Part shown: positions 35,780 to 45,699 of the stretch, piece after piece
Layout: every line of letters starts with the position of its first letter
How positions within the stretch are numbered: position 1 is the stretch's first letter
Assembly: GCF_001592205.1 (NCBI RefSeq)
Contig: NZ_BCWM01000010.1
Location: forward strand, 1-64,000
Source: Brevundimonas vesicularis NBRC 12165
Lineage (GTDB): Bacteria > Pseudomonadota > Alphaproteobacteria > Caulobacterales > Caulobacteraceae
Length of the DNA stretch: 64,000 bases
Direction: 5' to 3'
Translations under genes and position numbers: made by a program
The notes under the pieces: generated by a model
The model's database searches: none
What the model was told of the DNA's origin: nothing
Seen by the model: only the letters and a program-made list of their open reading frames with translations

Positions 35780-36343
35780 ATGAAGACTTCCCGCATTCTC
35801 AAACTGGCGATCGTCGGCTGCGCCGTCGCAGCCATGGCCGCCTGCACCAGAAAGCCCCCGGTCGAGACCGGCGTGCCCGGTCCGAACGACGGCACGACGC
35901 AACCGACGGGTCCGGCCTATCCGACCGCGCCGACCGGTCCGGTGACCGGCGGGAACATGGGCTCGGCCGCGCCGGGCACCGAACAGGACTTCGTCGTCAA
36001 CGTCGGCGACCGCATCTATTTCGACCTGGACTCCTATGAGGTCCGTCCTGAGGCCATGCCGCGCCTGGACGCCCAGGCTCAGTGGCTGCAACGCTATCCG
36101 TCGGTGACGATCCGCATCGAAGGCAACGCCGACGAACGCGGCACGCGCGAATACAATCTGGCGCTGGGCGCCCGCCGTGCGGAATCGGTGCGCACCTATC
36201 TGATCAACCGGGGCATTCCGGCGGGCCGGATCGACACCATCAGCTTCGGCAAGGAGCGGCCGATCGCGGAAGGTTCGAACGAGGACGCCTTCGCCCGCAA
36301 CCGCAACGCCCACACCGCCATCGTCTCGGGCGCGCCGCGCTGA
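35780..36343 (+). CDS. pal: Peptidoglycan-associated lipoprotein Pal
   Basis: A 187-residue outer-membrane lipoprotein. The lipobox ends at Cys22 (AAMAAC). A proline/threonine-rich linker leads into an OmpA-type peptidoglycan-binding domain with IYFDLDSYEVRPEA and IRIEGNADERGTREYNLALGARRAESVRTYL. It ties the outer membrane to the wall at the division site. Ribosome site AGGAG before ATG 35780. A strong terminator follows. Confidence 0.97.
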   Translation: MKTSRILKLAIVGCAVAAMAACTRKPPVETGVPGPNDGTTQPTGPAYPTAPTGPVTGGNMGSAAPGTEQDFVVNVGDRIYFDLDSYEVRPEAMPRLDAQAQWLQRYPSVTIRIEGNADERGTREYNLALGARRAESVRTYLINRGIPAGRIDTISFGKERPIAEGSNEDAFARNRNAHTAIVSGAPR

Positions 36344-36369
36344 CGACCGGCTGATCGGCTGATTTGAAG

Positions 36370-36401
36370 GAGGCGCCGGCCGCAGGGTCGGCGCCTCTTT
36401 T
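36370..36401 (+). terminator. Intrinsic terminator after pal
   Basis: GAGGCGCCG, a 10-base loop, CGGCGCCTC, then TTTT. A perfect 9-bp GC-rich stem directly after pal and before the DUF3667 gene. Fits a Rho-independent terminator ending the tolB-pal transcript. Confidence 0.85.
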
Positions 36402-36470
36402 CGTTTCGGCGCTTGTCCTGACGCCGGGCGGGCGGCAGATAAGTCGCCACAGGGATCGGGGGATCAGCGA

Positions 36471-37613
36471 ATGGATATCGAAGGGGCGGGCGCGGTCGTC
36501 ACGAGCGGCCTGGTGGCGGGCGCGATCGAAAAGCCGACGGGCAAGGCCGGCGAGGATCACGCCCATGGCGTCTGTTCCGACTGCGGGGCGGAAACGAGCG
36601 GGAACTTCTGCGCAAACTGCGGCCAGCCGACGCACGTCCATCGCAGCCTGCTGCATCTGGGCGAAGAGCTGCTGCACGGGGTCATGCATTTCGACGCCCG
36701 CATCTGGCGCACCCTGCCGCTGCTGTGGCTGAACCCCGGCCGGCTGACGCGCGAGTGGGTCGAAGGCAAACGCACGCGCTACGTCTCGCCGCTGGCGATC
36801 TTCCTGTTCACCCTGTTCGTGATGTTCTTCGCGCTCAGCTTCATGCCGCACCCGGAATCCAAGTCCGGCGAGGCGGCGGAGATGAGCGAACGGATCGCGT
36901 CTCAGCGCGTCGGCTTGGCCGAGGCCGAAAAGGCCCTGGTCCAGATGCGGGCCGAAAGCGGCGCCCAGCCGGACCCGACGATGCAGATGGCGATCAACGC
37001 CGGACAGAAGCTGGTCGACGACCGCCGCGCGGCCCTGGCCCGGCTGGAGATCGAGCAGCGCGACGGCCGCGCCGACGGTCTGAAGCCCGGCAGCTGGCAG
37101 GCCAGCATCAAGGACATGGCGACCGGCGAGAGCGGCGAGACCAAGCTGAAGGTCATGGGCAAGGACGCCGAGAAGGAAGGCCACGGCATCGGCGCCACGG
37201 TGCTGAAGAAGCTGCAGAACCCGGACCTGGCGCTCTATAAGTTGCAGCAGACGATGTACAAGTTCGCCTTCCTGCTGGTGCCCTTGTCCATCCCGTTCGT
37301 GGCCCTGCTGTTCCTGTGGAAGCGCGGCTTCACCCTGTACGACCACGGGGTGTTCGTTCTGTATTCGCTGACCTTCATGGCCATGCTGCTGATGCTGATG
37401 GTGGTGTCGGCGACGATCGCCGGGTGGTTGGGCGGCATCGTCATTCCGCTGGGGCTGCTGGCCGTGCCCGTGCATGTGTTCGCCCAGATGAAGGGCGCCT
37501 ATTCGCTGTCCTGGTTCTCGGCCCTGTGGCGGACGATCGCGCTGTTGGTGTTCTGCAACATCGTGGTCGGCCTGTTCGTCACAGCCATCGTCTATCTGGG
37601 TCTCGGCCACTAG
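36471..37613 (+). CDS. DUF3667 zinc-ribbon membrane protein
   Basis: A 380-residue protein. The N-terminal zinc ribbon has two CxxC pairs (CSDCGAETSGNFCANCGQ), followed by the DUF3667 core (LLWLNPGRLTREWVEGKRTRYVSPLAIFLFTLF) leading into membrane helix 1. A charged helical insert of about 140 residues (residues 130-265, rich in E, K, Q) precedes four further C-terminal membrane helices. Function unknown. It lies between pal and cpoB but is separated from pal by a terminator. Start ATG 36471. Confidence 0.87.
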   Translation: MDIEGAGAVVTSGLVAGAIEKPTGKAGEDHAHGVCSDCGAETSGNFCANCGQPTHVHRSLLHLGEELLHGVMHFDARIWRTLPLLWLNPGRLTREWVEGKRTRYVSPLAIFLFTLFVMFFALSFMPHPESKSGEAAEMSERIASQRVGLAEAEKALVQMRAESGAQPDPTMQMAINAGQKLVDDRRAALARLEIEQRDGRADGLKPGSWQASIKDMATGESGETKLKVMGKDAEKEGHGIGATVLKKLQNPDLALYKLQQTMYKFAFLLVPLSIPFVALLFLWKRGFTLYDHGVFVLYSLTFMAMLLMLMVVSATIAGWLGGIVIPLGLLAVPVHVFAQMKGAYSLSWFSALWRTIALLVFCNIVVGLFVTAIVYLGLGH

Positions 37614-37654
37614 CTCGGCCTTGCGGCGGCCCCAAATCGGTGAAAGCTAGACGC

Positions 37655-38500
37655 ATGACCAAGCTCTCGATTTCTCGCGTTCATCTCCTCGCCGCCGCCG
37701 CCCTTGGCGTCCTACTGATCGGGGGCGGCGCGGTCGCCCAGCAGGCCCAGCCCAACATCATGGAGCGGACCGAGTGGGACAATCGCCGCCTGGACCAGCT
37801 GGACCGCAATGTGCGGCGGCTCGAGCGCGCCCTGACCCAGAGAAACGCCGCCGGCCAACCCGTGCTGGTCGAGCCGGACCCCGAGGTGGTGACGCTGCAG
37901 GGGCAGTTCGCCCTGATGGACCGCCGCCTGGGCGACCTGGAGGCCACGGTGCGCCGGATCAACGGCGACAACGAGCGTCTGACCTTCCAGCTGGACGAGG
38001 CCACCCGCGAGAACGAGACGCTGAAGACGCGTCTGGCGGACGCCGAGGGCCGGTTGCAGAAGCTGGAGACGCAGGCCGAGCTCAATGCGCCGATCGAGGC
38101 GACCTCGCCGACCGGCGATGCGACCCGCGACCTGGCGGCGGCGGTGGCCCTGTTGGCGACCGACAAGCCGCGCGGCGAGCGGGCGCTGGAAACGGTGATC
38201 GCGGCCTGGCCCGATACGCCGCAGTCGCGTGAGGCCAACTCGCGCCTGGGCGACCTGCGGGTGGCGGCGAACGACAAGGCTGGGGCGGTGCCCTATTACG
38301 CCGCCGCGCTGAAGGACTGGCCGCGCATCGGCTGGGCGGCGGATACGACGCTGAAACTGGCCGACGCCCTGTTCGCGACGCAGAGGAAGCCGCAAGGGTG
38401 CGCGGCCCTGGCTGAATTCACACGTCGCTATGCGCCCGCCGCCTCGGACCCGCAAAAGGCGCGGGCGGCCCAGCTGAAGACGACGGGTTCCTGCGCCTGA
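37655..38500 (+). CDS. cpoB: Cell division coordinator CpoB (YbgF)
   Basis: A 281-residue periplasmic protein. A signal peptide (residues 1-28, ending AVAQ) is followed by a coiled-coil trimerisation region (NRRLDQLDRNVRRLERAL, then DLEATVRRINGDNERLTFQLDEATRENETLKTRL). A C-terminal TPR domain comprises repeats with SREANSRLGDLRVAAND. It links Tol-Pal to wall synthesis during constriction. The stop overlaps the tilS start region. Confidence 0.93.
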   Translation: MTKLSISRVHLLAAAALGVLLIGGGAVAQQAQPNIMERTEWDNRRLDQLDRNVRRLERALTQRNAAGQPVLVEPDPEVVTLQGQFALMDRRLGDLEATVRRINGDNERLTFQLDEATRENETLKTRLADAEGRLQKLETQAELNAPIEATSPTGDATRDLAAAVALLATDKPRGERALETVIAAWPDTPQSREANSRLGDLRVAANDKAGAVPYYAAALKDWPRIGWAADTTLKLADALFATQRKPQGCAALAEFTRRYAPAASDPQKARAAQLKTTGSCA

Positions 38501-39747
38501 CGCCCAGCCCAGCGATTGGGGACGATCTGACGGCGCGGGTCTTCGCGCGGCTGGATGCGCGACTGACGCGGGACACGGAGCGGCCGCTGGCGCTGGCCCT
38601 GTCGGGGGGCGGGGATTCCATCGCCCTGTTGCGGCTGACGACGCACTGGGCGCGGGCGTGTGGACGCTCGGTGGTGGCCCTGACCGTCGATCATCGGCTG
38701 AATGCGGACAGCGGCCGCTGGACCGACTTTGCGGGCCGGGCGGCGCGGAACGCCGGGGCCGACTGGCGCGGATTGGGCTGGGACGGGGACAAGCCCGCGA
38801 CCGGTCTGACGGCGGCGGCGCGGGCGGCGCGCCATGGACTGATTGCGGATGCGGCGCGCGAGGCGGGGGCGTCGGTCGTCCTGTTCGCCCACACCGCCGA
38901 CGACATCGCCGAGGCCGATCTGATGCGGAGCGAAGGCTCGACGCTGGGACGGGTGCGCGAATGGTCGCCGTCGCCGGCCTGGCCCGAGGGTCGCGGCCTG
39001 ATGCTGTTGCGGCCGCTACTGGGCGAGCGGCGGGCGGGCTTGCGCGACTGGCTGGCGGGGCAGGGGGCCGACTGGATCGAGGACCCCGCCAACGCCGATC
39101 CCCGCTTCGGCCGCAGCCGGGCGCGGCACGCGCTGGCGGGCGCGACGCCCCGGTTGATCGATCAGGCGCCGTTGAAAACCGGGGCGCGGCCGATGATCGA
39201 GGGCGAGGCCATTGTGCGTGTGGACCGCGACGTGGGCGCGCGGGCGCTGGCGGCGGCCCTGGTCTGTGTCGGCGGCGGATTGACGCCGCCCCGGGGTGCG
39301 CGGTTGGACGCCCTGATGGCGCGGCTGAAGGCGGGTGAGGATTTCGCGGCGACCCTGTGCGGGGCGCGCATCGAGGCTGTCGGCGCGACGGCGCGGCTGA
39401 TGCGCGAGGCCGGCGAGCTGCGCAGACGAGACATTTCGCCGCTGGCGCTGACGCCCGGCGTCGAGGCGGTTTGGGATGGCCGGTTCGTCTTCTGCGCCGA
39501 TCGTCCCGGCTGGTCTGTGGTTCCGGCGCGGGGGCGGTTGGCCAGCCTGTCGGACGCCGACAGGGCCGAGATCAATCGGCTGCCGGCGGCGACGCGAGGG
39601 GCCTGGCCTGTGTTGATCAGGGACGACGCGGTGGCCCCGGTTCTTGCAGGCGAAGGGGTCGAACGGCGCGGCCTTGTTACGGAACGGCTCAGGCTGGCGC
39701 TGGACGAAACGACGCACGAAGACGACCTGATTTCCGCCACCCGATAG
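38497..39747 (+). CDS. tilS: tRNA(Ile)-lysidine synthetase TilS, CTG start
   Basis: A PP-loop ATPase that converts the wobble cytidine of tRNA-Ile(CAU) to lysidine, giving it AUA specificity. The SGGGDS ATP motif sits at residues 36-41 of the frame counted from CTG 38497. No ATG, GTG or TTG occurs in frame between the stop at 38413 and 38629, and a start at TTG 38629 would delete the PP-loop. CTG 38497 overlaps the cpoB TGA in a CTGA arrangement that parallels ATGA coupling. ATT 38515 is an alternative. With the CTG start it is 416 residues. tilS next to ftsH is a common order. Confidence 0.85.
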   Translation: MTPSPAIGDDLTARVFARLDARLTRDTERPLALALSGGGDSIALLRLTTHWARACGRSVVALTVDHRLNADSGRWTDFAGRAARNAGADWRGLGWDGDKPATGLTAAARAARHGLIADAAREAGASVVLFAHTADDIAEADLMRSEGSTLGRVREWSPSPAWPEGRGLMLLRPLLGERRAGLRDWLAGQGADWIEDPANADPRFGRSRARHALAGATPRLIDQAPLKTGARPMIEGEAIVRVDRDVGARALAAALVCVGGGLTPPRGARLDALMARLKAGEDFAATLCGARIEAVGATARLMREAGELRRRDISPLALTPGVEAVWDGRFVFCADRPGWSVVPARGRLASLSDADRAEINRLPAATRGAWPVLIRDDAVAPVLAGEGVERRGLVTERLRLALDETTHEDDLISATR

Positions 39748-39833
39748 CGTAACGCTGATTAAGCCCCTATTTTCCCAGACAGACACATCCAGACCGTCGA
39801 TCCCACCCGGGTCGCGGACGACCGAGGACCTCA

Positions 39834-41789
<1,956 letters not shown>

Positions 41790-41811
41790 GCCCAGGCCTG
41801 ATCTGAAGACG

Positions 41812-41846
41812 AACCCGCCGGGAGAGCGATCTCCCGGCGGGTTTTT
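41812..41846 (+). terminator. Intrinsic terminator after ftsH
   Basis: AACCCGCCGGGAGA, GCGA loop, TCTCCCGGCGGGTT, then TTTC: a perfect 14-bp stem with a stable tetraloop and T-rich tail 23 bases after the ftsH stop. The best terminator in the window. Confidence 0.93.
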
Positions 41847-41977
41847 CTTTGGGCATCCTATAGCGACACTCTGAGAAGGTTGCTGTTTGAGGGAGAAAGG
41901 TAACGACAGGCGTGATGATGCAGTCTGCTCTCGACAGGCCTTGGCTTTTCGGTTGGAATGCTCGCAAATGTTGAGGG

Positions 41978-42517
41978 GTGAACAACTTGCAGTGGGTTGT
42001 AGATGTAGCGCGGATCGCAGCGCCGATTGCTGTCGGCTTTGCCACCGGCTACCTAGCCGCAGAACGTAATGACAAGCGCTCTGAGCGCAGCGTCGAGGCA
42101 GCACTCTTCGCCGCAGGTGCGTTGAAGAAAGTTTGCATCAATCTAGCGAACACAGCCTCGGCGTCGCCAAGTTGGGTTCAATCCATTGCCCAAGCCTATA
42201 CCCAAGATCGCGGTATCGACGTCATCAGAAGCGTTCTTACTCATGTGCGAGCCGTGGACTTGCCTGAATCTATAGCTATCGATTCGCTCGCGACCACCAA
42301 CTTGCTGCTGGCGCGAGCAGAACGCATCCTGACTGCGGCTTCGGGCTCGTCAGTCTCTGCCCCTAGCTTCGCTTCTGACTTGTTGGATATCGCCAAGGAA
42401 TTGGATCAGCAGATTGCGCTGTATGACTCTGTGATGAACCAACTGACCCGTTCCATGTGGCGCAAAATGCTTTCGCGCCTTGATCCGCGACGCTGGCGTC
42501 ACAAGAGACGTATGTAA
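41978..42517 (+). CDS. Orphan hypothetical membrane-anchored protein
   Basis: A 179-residue protein starting at GTG 41978 with one N-terminal membrane helix (MNNLQWVVDVARIAAPIAVGFATGYLAAERND). The rest is helical, with a basic C-terminus (WRKMLSRLDPRRWRHKRRM). No domain is recognised. It is visibly AT-richer than the genes on both sides, has only a close-packed GAGGGG before the start, and stands alone between ftsH and rnk, which suggests horizontal gain. Confidence 0.6.
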   Translation: MNNLQWVVDVARIAAPIAVGFATGYLAAERNDKRSERSVEAALFAAGALKKVCINLANTASASPSWVQSIAQAYTQDRGIDVIRSVLTHVRAVDLPESIAIDSLATTNLLLARAERILTAASGSSVSAPSFASDLLDIAKELDQQIALYDSVMNQLTRSMWRKMLSRLDPRRWRHKRRM

Positions 42518-42572
42518 TCGCTCATTTCACCATGGCGATCTCGGCGGAGAAGCTAGCAGTGCCTCACCCCCC

Positions 42573-42647
42573 ATTCTTATCCCGCCTGATGGCCGCAAGG
42601 CCTTCGCCGCCTATCTGGAAGCGCTGGGCGGCCTGATCGGGCGCTAG
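42573..42647 (+). pseudogene. C-terminal remnant resembling a winged-helix regulator
   Basis: Twenty-four codons ending in TAG read ILIPPDGRKAFAAYLEALGGLIGR. The pattern L-T-P-x-G-R-x-A-F-x-x-Y-x-x-A-L at the end of a protein is typical of the last wing and helix of MarR-like winged-helix regulators. No start or N-terminal domain exists upstream in this frame. It shares its last bases with the rnk stop. Too short to be sure. Confidence 0.3.
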
Positions 42648-43057
42648 TCGCCGCCAGGGATTTCCGGATCCTCGACCATGACCGGCGTCAGGCTGCGCGC
42701 GGCGCCGGAGGGGTCGGTCCAGGCGATGGTGTGGCCCTCGATCAGGCCGATCAGACCCGCACCGACATGCGACAGGACCGAAACCTTGCCCGCATCGATG
42801 TCGGCGTCTGCGGGCAGGACGATCTGGATGCGGCGCGGATCGGACGCGCGGCCGTCGATATAGTGCAGCCAACGGTTCAGGGGGACGGCGCCCTTGGGAA
42901 GGTCGCCCGGTTCGCAGATGACGGCGCGCTCCAGTTCCTCCTGAAGCATTCCCGCCACGCCGTCGCCGGGCATGTCGCCGACCAGGCGCGACAGGGCGTC
43001 GTGGTCCTGGGCGCTGAGGAAGATGTCCGGGCGGACGGGCAGAGTGGATTTGGTCAT
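42644..43057 (-). CDS. rnk: Rnk-type regulator of nucleoside diphosphate kinase (GreA/GreB C-terminal fold)
   Basis: A 137-residue protein with an N-terminal helical hairpin (DHDALSRLVGDMPGDGVAGMLQEELERA) and a C-terminal GreA/GreB-like domain (RIQIVLPADADIDAGKVSVLSHVGAGLIGLIEGHTIAW). Rnk proteins bind RNA polymerase and compete with Gre factors. I start at ATG 43057; the longer frame lacks homology. Divergent from folP, with a perfect dyad in the gap. Confidence 0.87.
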   Translation of the reverse strand: MTKSTLPVRPDIFLSAQDHDALSRLVGDMPGDGVAGMLQEELERAVICEPGDLPKGAVPLNRWLHYIDGRASDPRRIQIVLPADADIDAGKVSVLSHVGAGLIGLIEGHTIAWTDPSGAARSLTPVMVEDPEIPGGD

Positions 43058-43136
43058 GGCGGGCTCGCAGACGGCATGGGACGCCGCACGCGCGTGGCGT
43101 CGTGCGGCGACGAGAAGGATTGGGTTCATATCGATG

Positions 43137-43172
43137 CCCGGAACGGGGCGAAGGGCGCGCGGCCGTTCCGGG
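43137..43172. repeat. Inverted repeat between rnk and folP
   Basis: CCCGGAACGG, 16 bases, CCGTTCCGGG: perfect 10-bp arms in the 201-base gap between divergent rnk and folP. It could be an operator or an attenuating hairpin. It carries GGAAC and CGTT on both strands, but the 19-base spacing is too long for EcfG. Confidence 0.6.
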
Positions 43173-43258
43173 TCAGTCGCCTGCGACGAGGCGTCCCGCG
43201 TGGGAAAGGCGTCGAGCCTGGCTGACGAAATGCGCGTTCACGGTTACAGGCTGGTCCC

Positions 43259-44095
43259 ATGGCCCATGAAAGTCAAACCGCGCGGACGGCCGCCTTGTCG
43301 CAGGTGATGGGCATCGTCAATGTGACGCCCGACAGCTTTTCTGACGGGGGGCGATGGGCCTCGACCGAAGGCGCGATTGATCAGGCCATGCGGCTGGTCG
43401 CGGACGGGGCCGATGTGCTGGACATCGGCGGGGAGAGCACCCGGCCGGGGGCCGAGCCGGTGGGCGAGGCCGAGGAGATCGACCGGGTCGCGCCGGTCAT
43501 CGCCGGCGTCCGCGCGCGCTGGGGCGGGGCGATCAGCATCGATACGATGAAGCCCGCCGTCGCCCGCGCCGCCGTCGCAGCCGGGGCGACGATGTGGAAC
43601 GACGTGACGGCGCTGAGCCATGCGCCCGACAGTGCGGCGGTCGCGGCCGAACTGGGTTGCGACGTGGTGCTGATGCACATGCGGGGCGAACCCCGGACGA
43701 TGCAGGCGGACCCGCGCTATGACGACGTGGTGGGTGAAGTGCGCGACTATCTGCACGGGCGGGCTGAGGCGGCGATGGCGGCGGGCGTGGCGCGCGAGCG
43801 GATCTGGCTGGATCCCGGCATCGGTTTCGGCAAGACGCTGGCGCACAATATGGCGCTGACGGCGCGGCTGCGGGCGCTGGTCGATCTGGGCTTTCCGGTG
43901 CTGTACGCCGCCAGCCGCAAGCGCACGATCCAAGCTATCGATCCGACCGCGATCGCGGCCGACGACCGGCTGGGCGGGTCGCTGGCCTTGGCGCTGGAAG
44001 GCGCGCGGCGAGGGGCGCGGATGGTGCGGGTCCACGACGTGCGCGAGACGGTGCAGGCGCTGAAGGTCCAGGCGGCGGTGACGGCGGCGGATTGA
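43259..44095 (+). CDS. folP: Dihydropteroate synthase FolP
   Basis: A 278-residue TIM-barrel enzyme joining 4-aminobenzoate to hydroxymethyl-dihydropterin pyrophosphate in folate synthesis. Signatures: MGIVNVTPDSFSDGGRW, DIGGESTRPGA, ISIDTMKPAVA, WNDVTAL, LMHMRGEPRTMQ, LDPGIGFGKTL and AASRKRTI. Start ATG 43259. This is the target of sulfonamides. Confidence 0.96.
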   Translation: MAHESQTARTAALSQVMGIVNVTPDSFSDGGRWASTEGAIDQAMRLVADGADVLDIGGESTRPGAEPVGEAEEIDRVAPVIAGVRARWGGAISIDTMKPAVARAAVAAGATMWNDVTALSHAPDSAAVAAELGCDVVLMHMRGEPRTMQADPRYDDVVGEVRDYLHGRAEAAMAAGVARERIWLDPGIGFGKTLAHNMALTARLRALVDLGFPVLYAASRKRTIQAIDPTAIAADDRLGGSLALALEGARRGARMVRVHDVRETVQALKVQAAVTAAD

Positions 44096-44158
44096 AGGCC
44101 CGCGACGGACGGTCGCAGCCGGTGTAGAGGGCAGGTCTGCAACAGCCCTGATCTGCCC

Positions 44159-44515
44159 ATGCCCCTGACCGCCTACATCGCCCCCATCGTCATGTTGTGC
44201 CTGTCGAACGTCTTTATGACCTTCGCCTGGTACGGCCATCTGAAGTTCGATCACAAGCCGCTGTGGATCCTGGTCATGGCCAGCTGGGGCATCGCCTTCT
44301 TCGAATACTGGCTGGCGGTGCCGGCCAACCGGATCGGCATCCAGGTCTATTCGCCGGCCGAGCTGAAGACGATGCAGGAGGTGATCACCCTGTTGGTCTT
44401 CGCCGGGTTCTCGGTGCTGTATCTGGGCGAGAAGCTGACGGTGAACCATCTGGTCGGCTTCGCCTTCATCGGCCTGGGGGCCTTCTTCATCTTCAAGGGG
44501 CCGCTGGGCGCCTGA
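44159..44515 (+). CDS. DMT-superfamily DUF486 membrane protein
   Basis: A 118-residue four-helix membrane protein matching the DUF486 pattern: NVFMTFAWYGHL, ILVMASWGIAFFEYWLAVPANRIG, then AELKTMQEVITLLVF and FAFIGLGAFFIFKG. Transport substrate unknown. Start ATG 44159. Confidence 0.92.
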   Translation: MPLTAYIAPIVMLCLSNVFMTFAWYGHLKFDHKPLWILVMASWGIAFFEYWLAVPANRIGIQVYSPAELKTMQEVITLLVFAGFSVLYLGEKLTVNHLVGFAFIGLGAFFIFKGPLGA

Positions 44516-44557
44516 TCGCGGCTTGCTCCGGACCGCGGCCTGTTCCATCTGGTCGCC

Positions 44558-44902
44558 ATGTCCTGGGTGATGTCGATCAATCCGTGGGCGACGCTGGTCG
44601 TCGCCGGTCTGCTGGAGGTCCTGTGGGCCTCGGGCCTCAAGAATGTGGGCGTCAGCCGGCCGTGGACCTCGCTGGGGGTTCTGATCGCGCTGGCGGGTAG
44701 CATGATGCTGTTGTGGGTCGCCACGCAGAAGCTGCCGATCGGCACGGCCTATGCAGTGTGGACCGGCATCGGGGCGGTGGGCGCGGCGGTGGTCGGCATC
44801 CTCGTTTATGGCGAGCCGGCGACGGCGGTCAGGGCCGTGTGCATCCTGCTGATCGTGGCGGGCATTGTCGGGCTGAAACTGTTTTCGGGAGCGGCGGCAT
44901 GA
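44558..44902 (+). CDS. Small multidrug resistance protein, SugE/Gdx type
   Basis: A 114-residue four-helix SMR protein. The conserved glutamate of the transport site is in LLEVLWASGLK, followed by LPIGTAYAVWTGIGAVGAAVVGILVYGEP and a final helix. The W-A-S-G-L-K form of the first helix is like the SugE/Gdx guanidinium exporters rather than EmrE. No guanidine riboswitch fits in the 42-base gap upstream. The stop overlaps thiD by 4 bases. Confidence 0.88.
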   Translation: MSWVMSINPWATLVVAGLLEVLWASGLKNVGVSRPWTSLGVLIALAGSMMLLWVATQKLPIGTAYAVWTGIGAVGAAVVGILVYGEPATAVRAVCILLIVAGIVGLKLFSGAAA

Positions 44903-45699
44903 GCGCGCTTCATCAAGGACGCGTCTTGATCCTGGCAGGGTCGGACTCGGGCGGCGGCGCGGGCATCCAGGCCGACATCAAGGCCGTGACGATGATGGGC
45001 GGGTTCGCCGCCACCGCGATCACGGCCATCACGGTGCAGAACACCCTGGGGGTCCACGGGGTCCATCCGCTGCCGCTCGATCTGATCGCAGCACAGGCGC
45101 GGGCGGTGCTGGAGGACATCGGGACCGATGCGGTCAAAACCGGCATGCTGGGCTCGGTCGAGGTGGTCGAGACGGTCGCGGCCCTGCTGGACGAAGCGGA
45201 CGCCCCGGCGGTGGTCGACCCGGTCATGGTGGCCAAGGGCGGGCACCCGCTGTTGCCGGATGCGGCGGTCGAGGCGGTGAAGCGCCTGATGATCCCGCGC
45301 GCGGCCCTGCTGACGCCCAATGCGCCCGAGGCCGAGGCCCTGACGGGCTTTGCGGTCCACGAGCTGGACGGCCAGAGGCGGGCGGGCGAGGCGCTGCTGG
45401 CCATGGGGGCGCGGGCGGTGCTGATGAAGGGCGGGCATGTGTCGGGGCCGACGGTGATCGACCTGCTGATGACCGCAGACGGCGAGACGGTGCTGGAGGC
45501 TGAACGGGTCGACACCCGCCACACCCACGGCACCGGCTGCACCCTGGCCAGCGCCTGTGCAGCCGGGCTGGCGATGGGGCGGCCGCTGGAGGTCGCGGTG
45601 GCGGAGGCCTGGGCCTATGTCGGCGAGGCGATCCGCCGGGCGCCGGGCCTGGGCGGCGGACACGGGCCGCTGGACCACGGCTGGCCGGTGCGGGGATGA
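44899..45699 (+). CDS. thiD: Hydroxymethylpyrimidine/phosphomethylpyrimidine kinase ThiD
   Basis: A 266-residue ribokinase-fold kinase phosphorylating the product of ThiC. Signatures: LILAGSDSGGGAGIQADIKAV, KTGMLGSVEVVE, VDPVMVAKGGHPLL, LLTPNAPEAEAL and the anion hole THGTGCTLASACAAG. Start ATG 44899 overlaps the SMR gene by ATGA. It has no TPP riboswitch of its own, unlike thiC. Confidence 0.95.
   Translation: MSALHQGRVLILAGSDSGGGAGIQADIKAVTMMGGFAATAITAITVQNTLGVHGVHPLPLDLIAAQARAVLEDIGTDAVKTGMLGSVEVVETVAALLDEADAPAVVDPVMVAKGGHPLLPDAAVEAVKRLMIPRAALLTPNAPEAEALTGFAVHELDGQRRAGEALLAMGARAVLMKGGHVSGPTVIDLLMTADGETVLEAERVDTRHTHGTGCTLASACAAGLAMGRPLEVAVAEAWAYVGEAIRRAPGLGGGHGPLDHGWPVRG

Noticed and set aside
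43138..43168. EcfG promoter (GGAAC ... CGTT) in the rnk-folP gap
   Set aside because: Spacing is 19 bases, beyond the 16-17 of the consensus, and the matches follow from the palindrome.
44516..44557. Guanidine riboswitch before the SugE/Gdx-type gene
   Set aside because: The gap to the preceding gene is 42 bases, too short for the aptamer, and no conserved element is seen.
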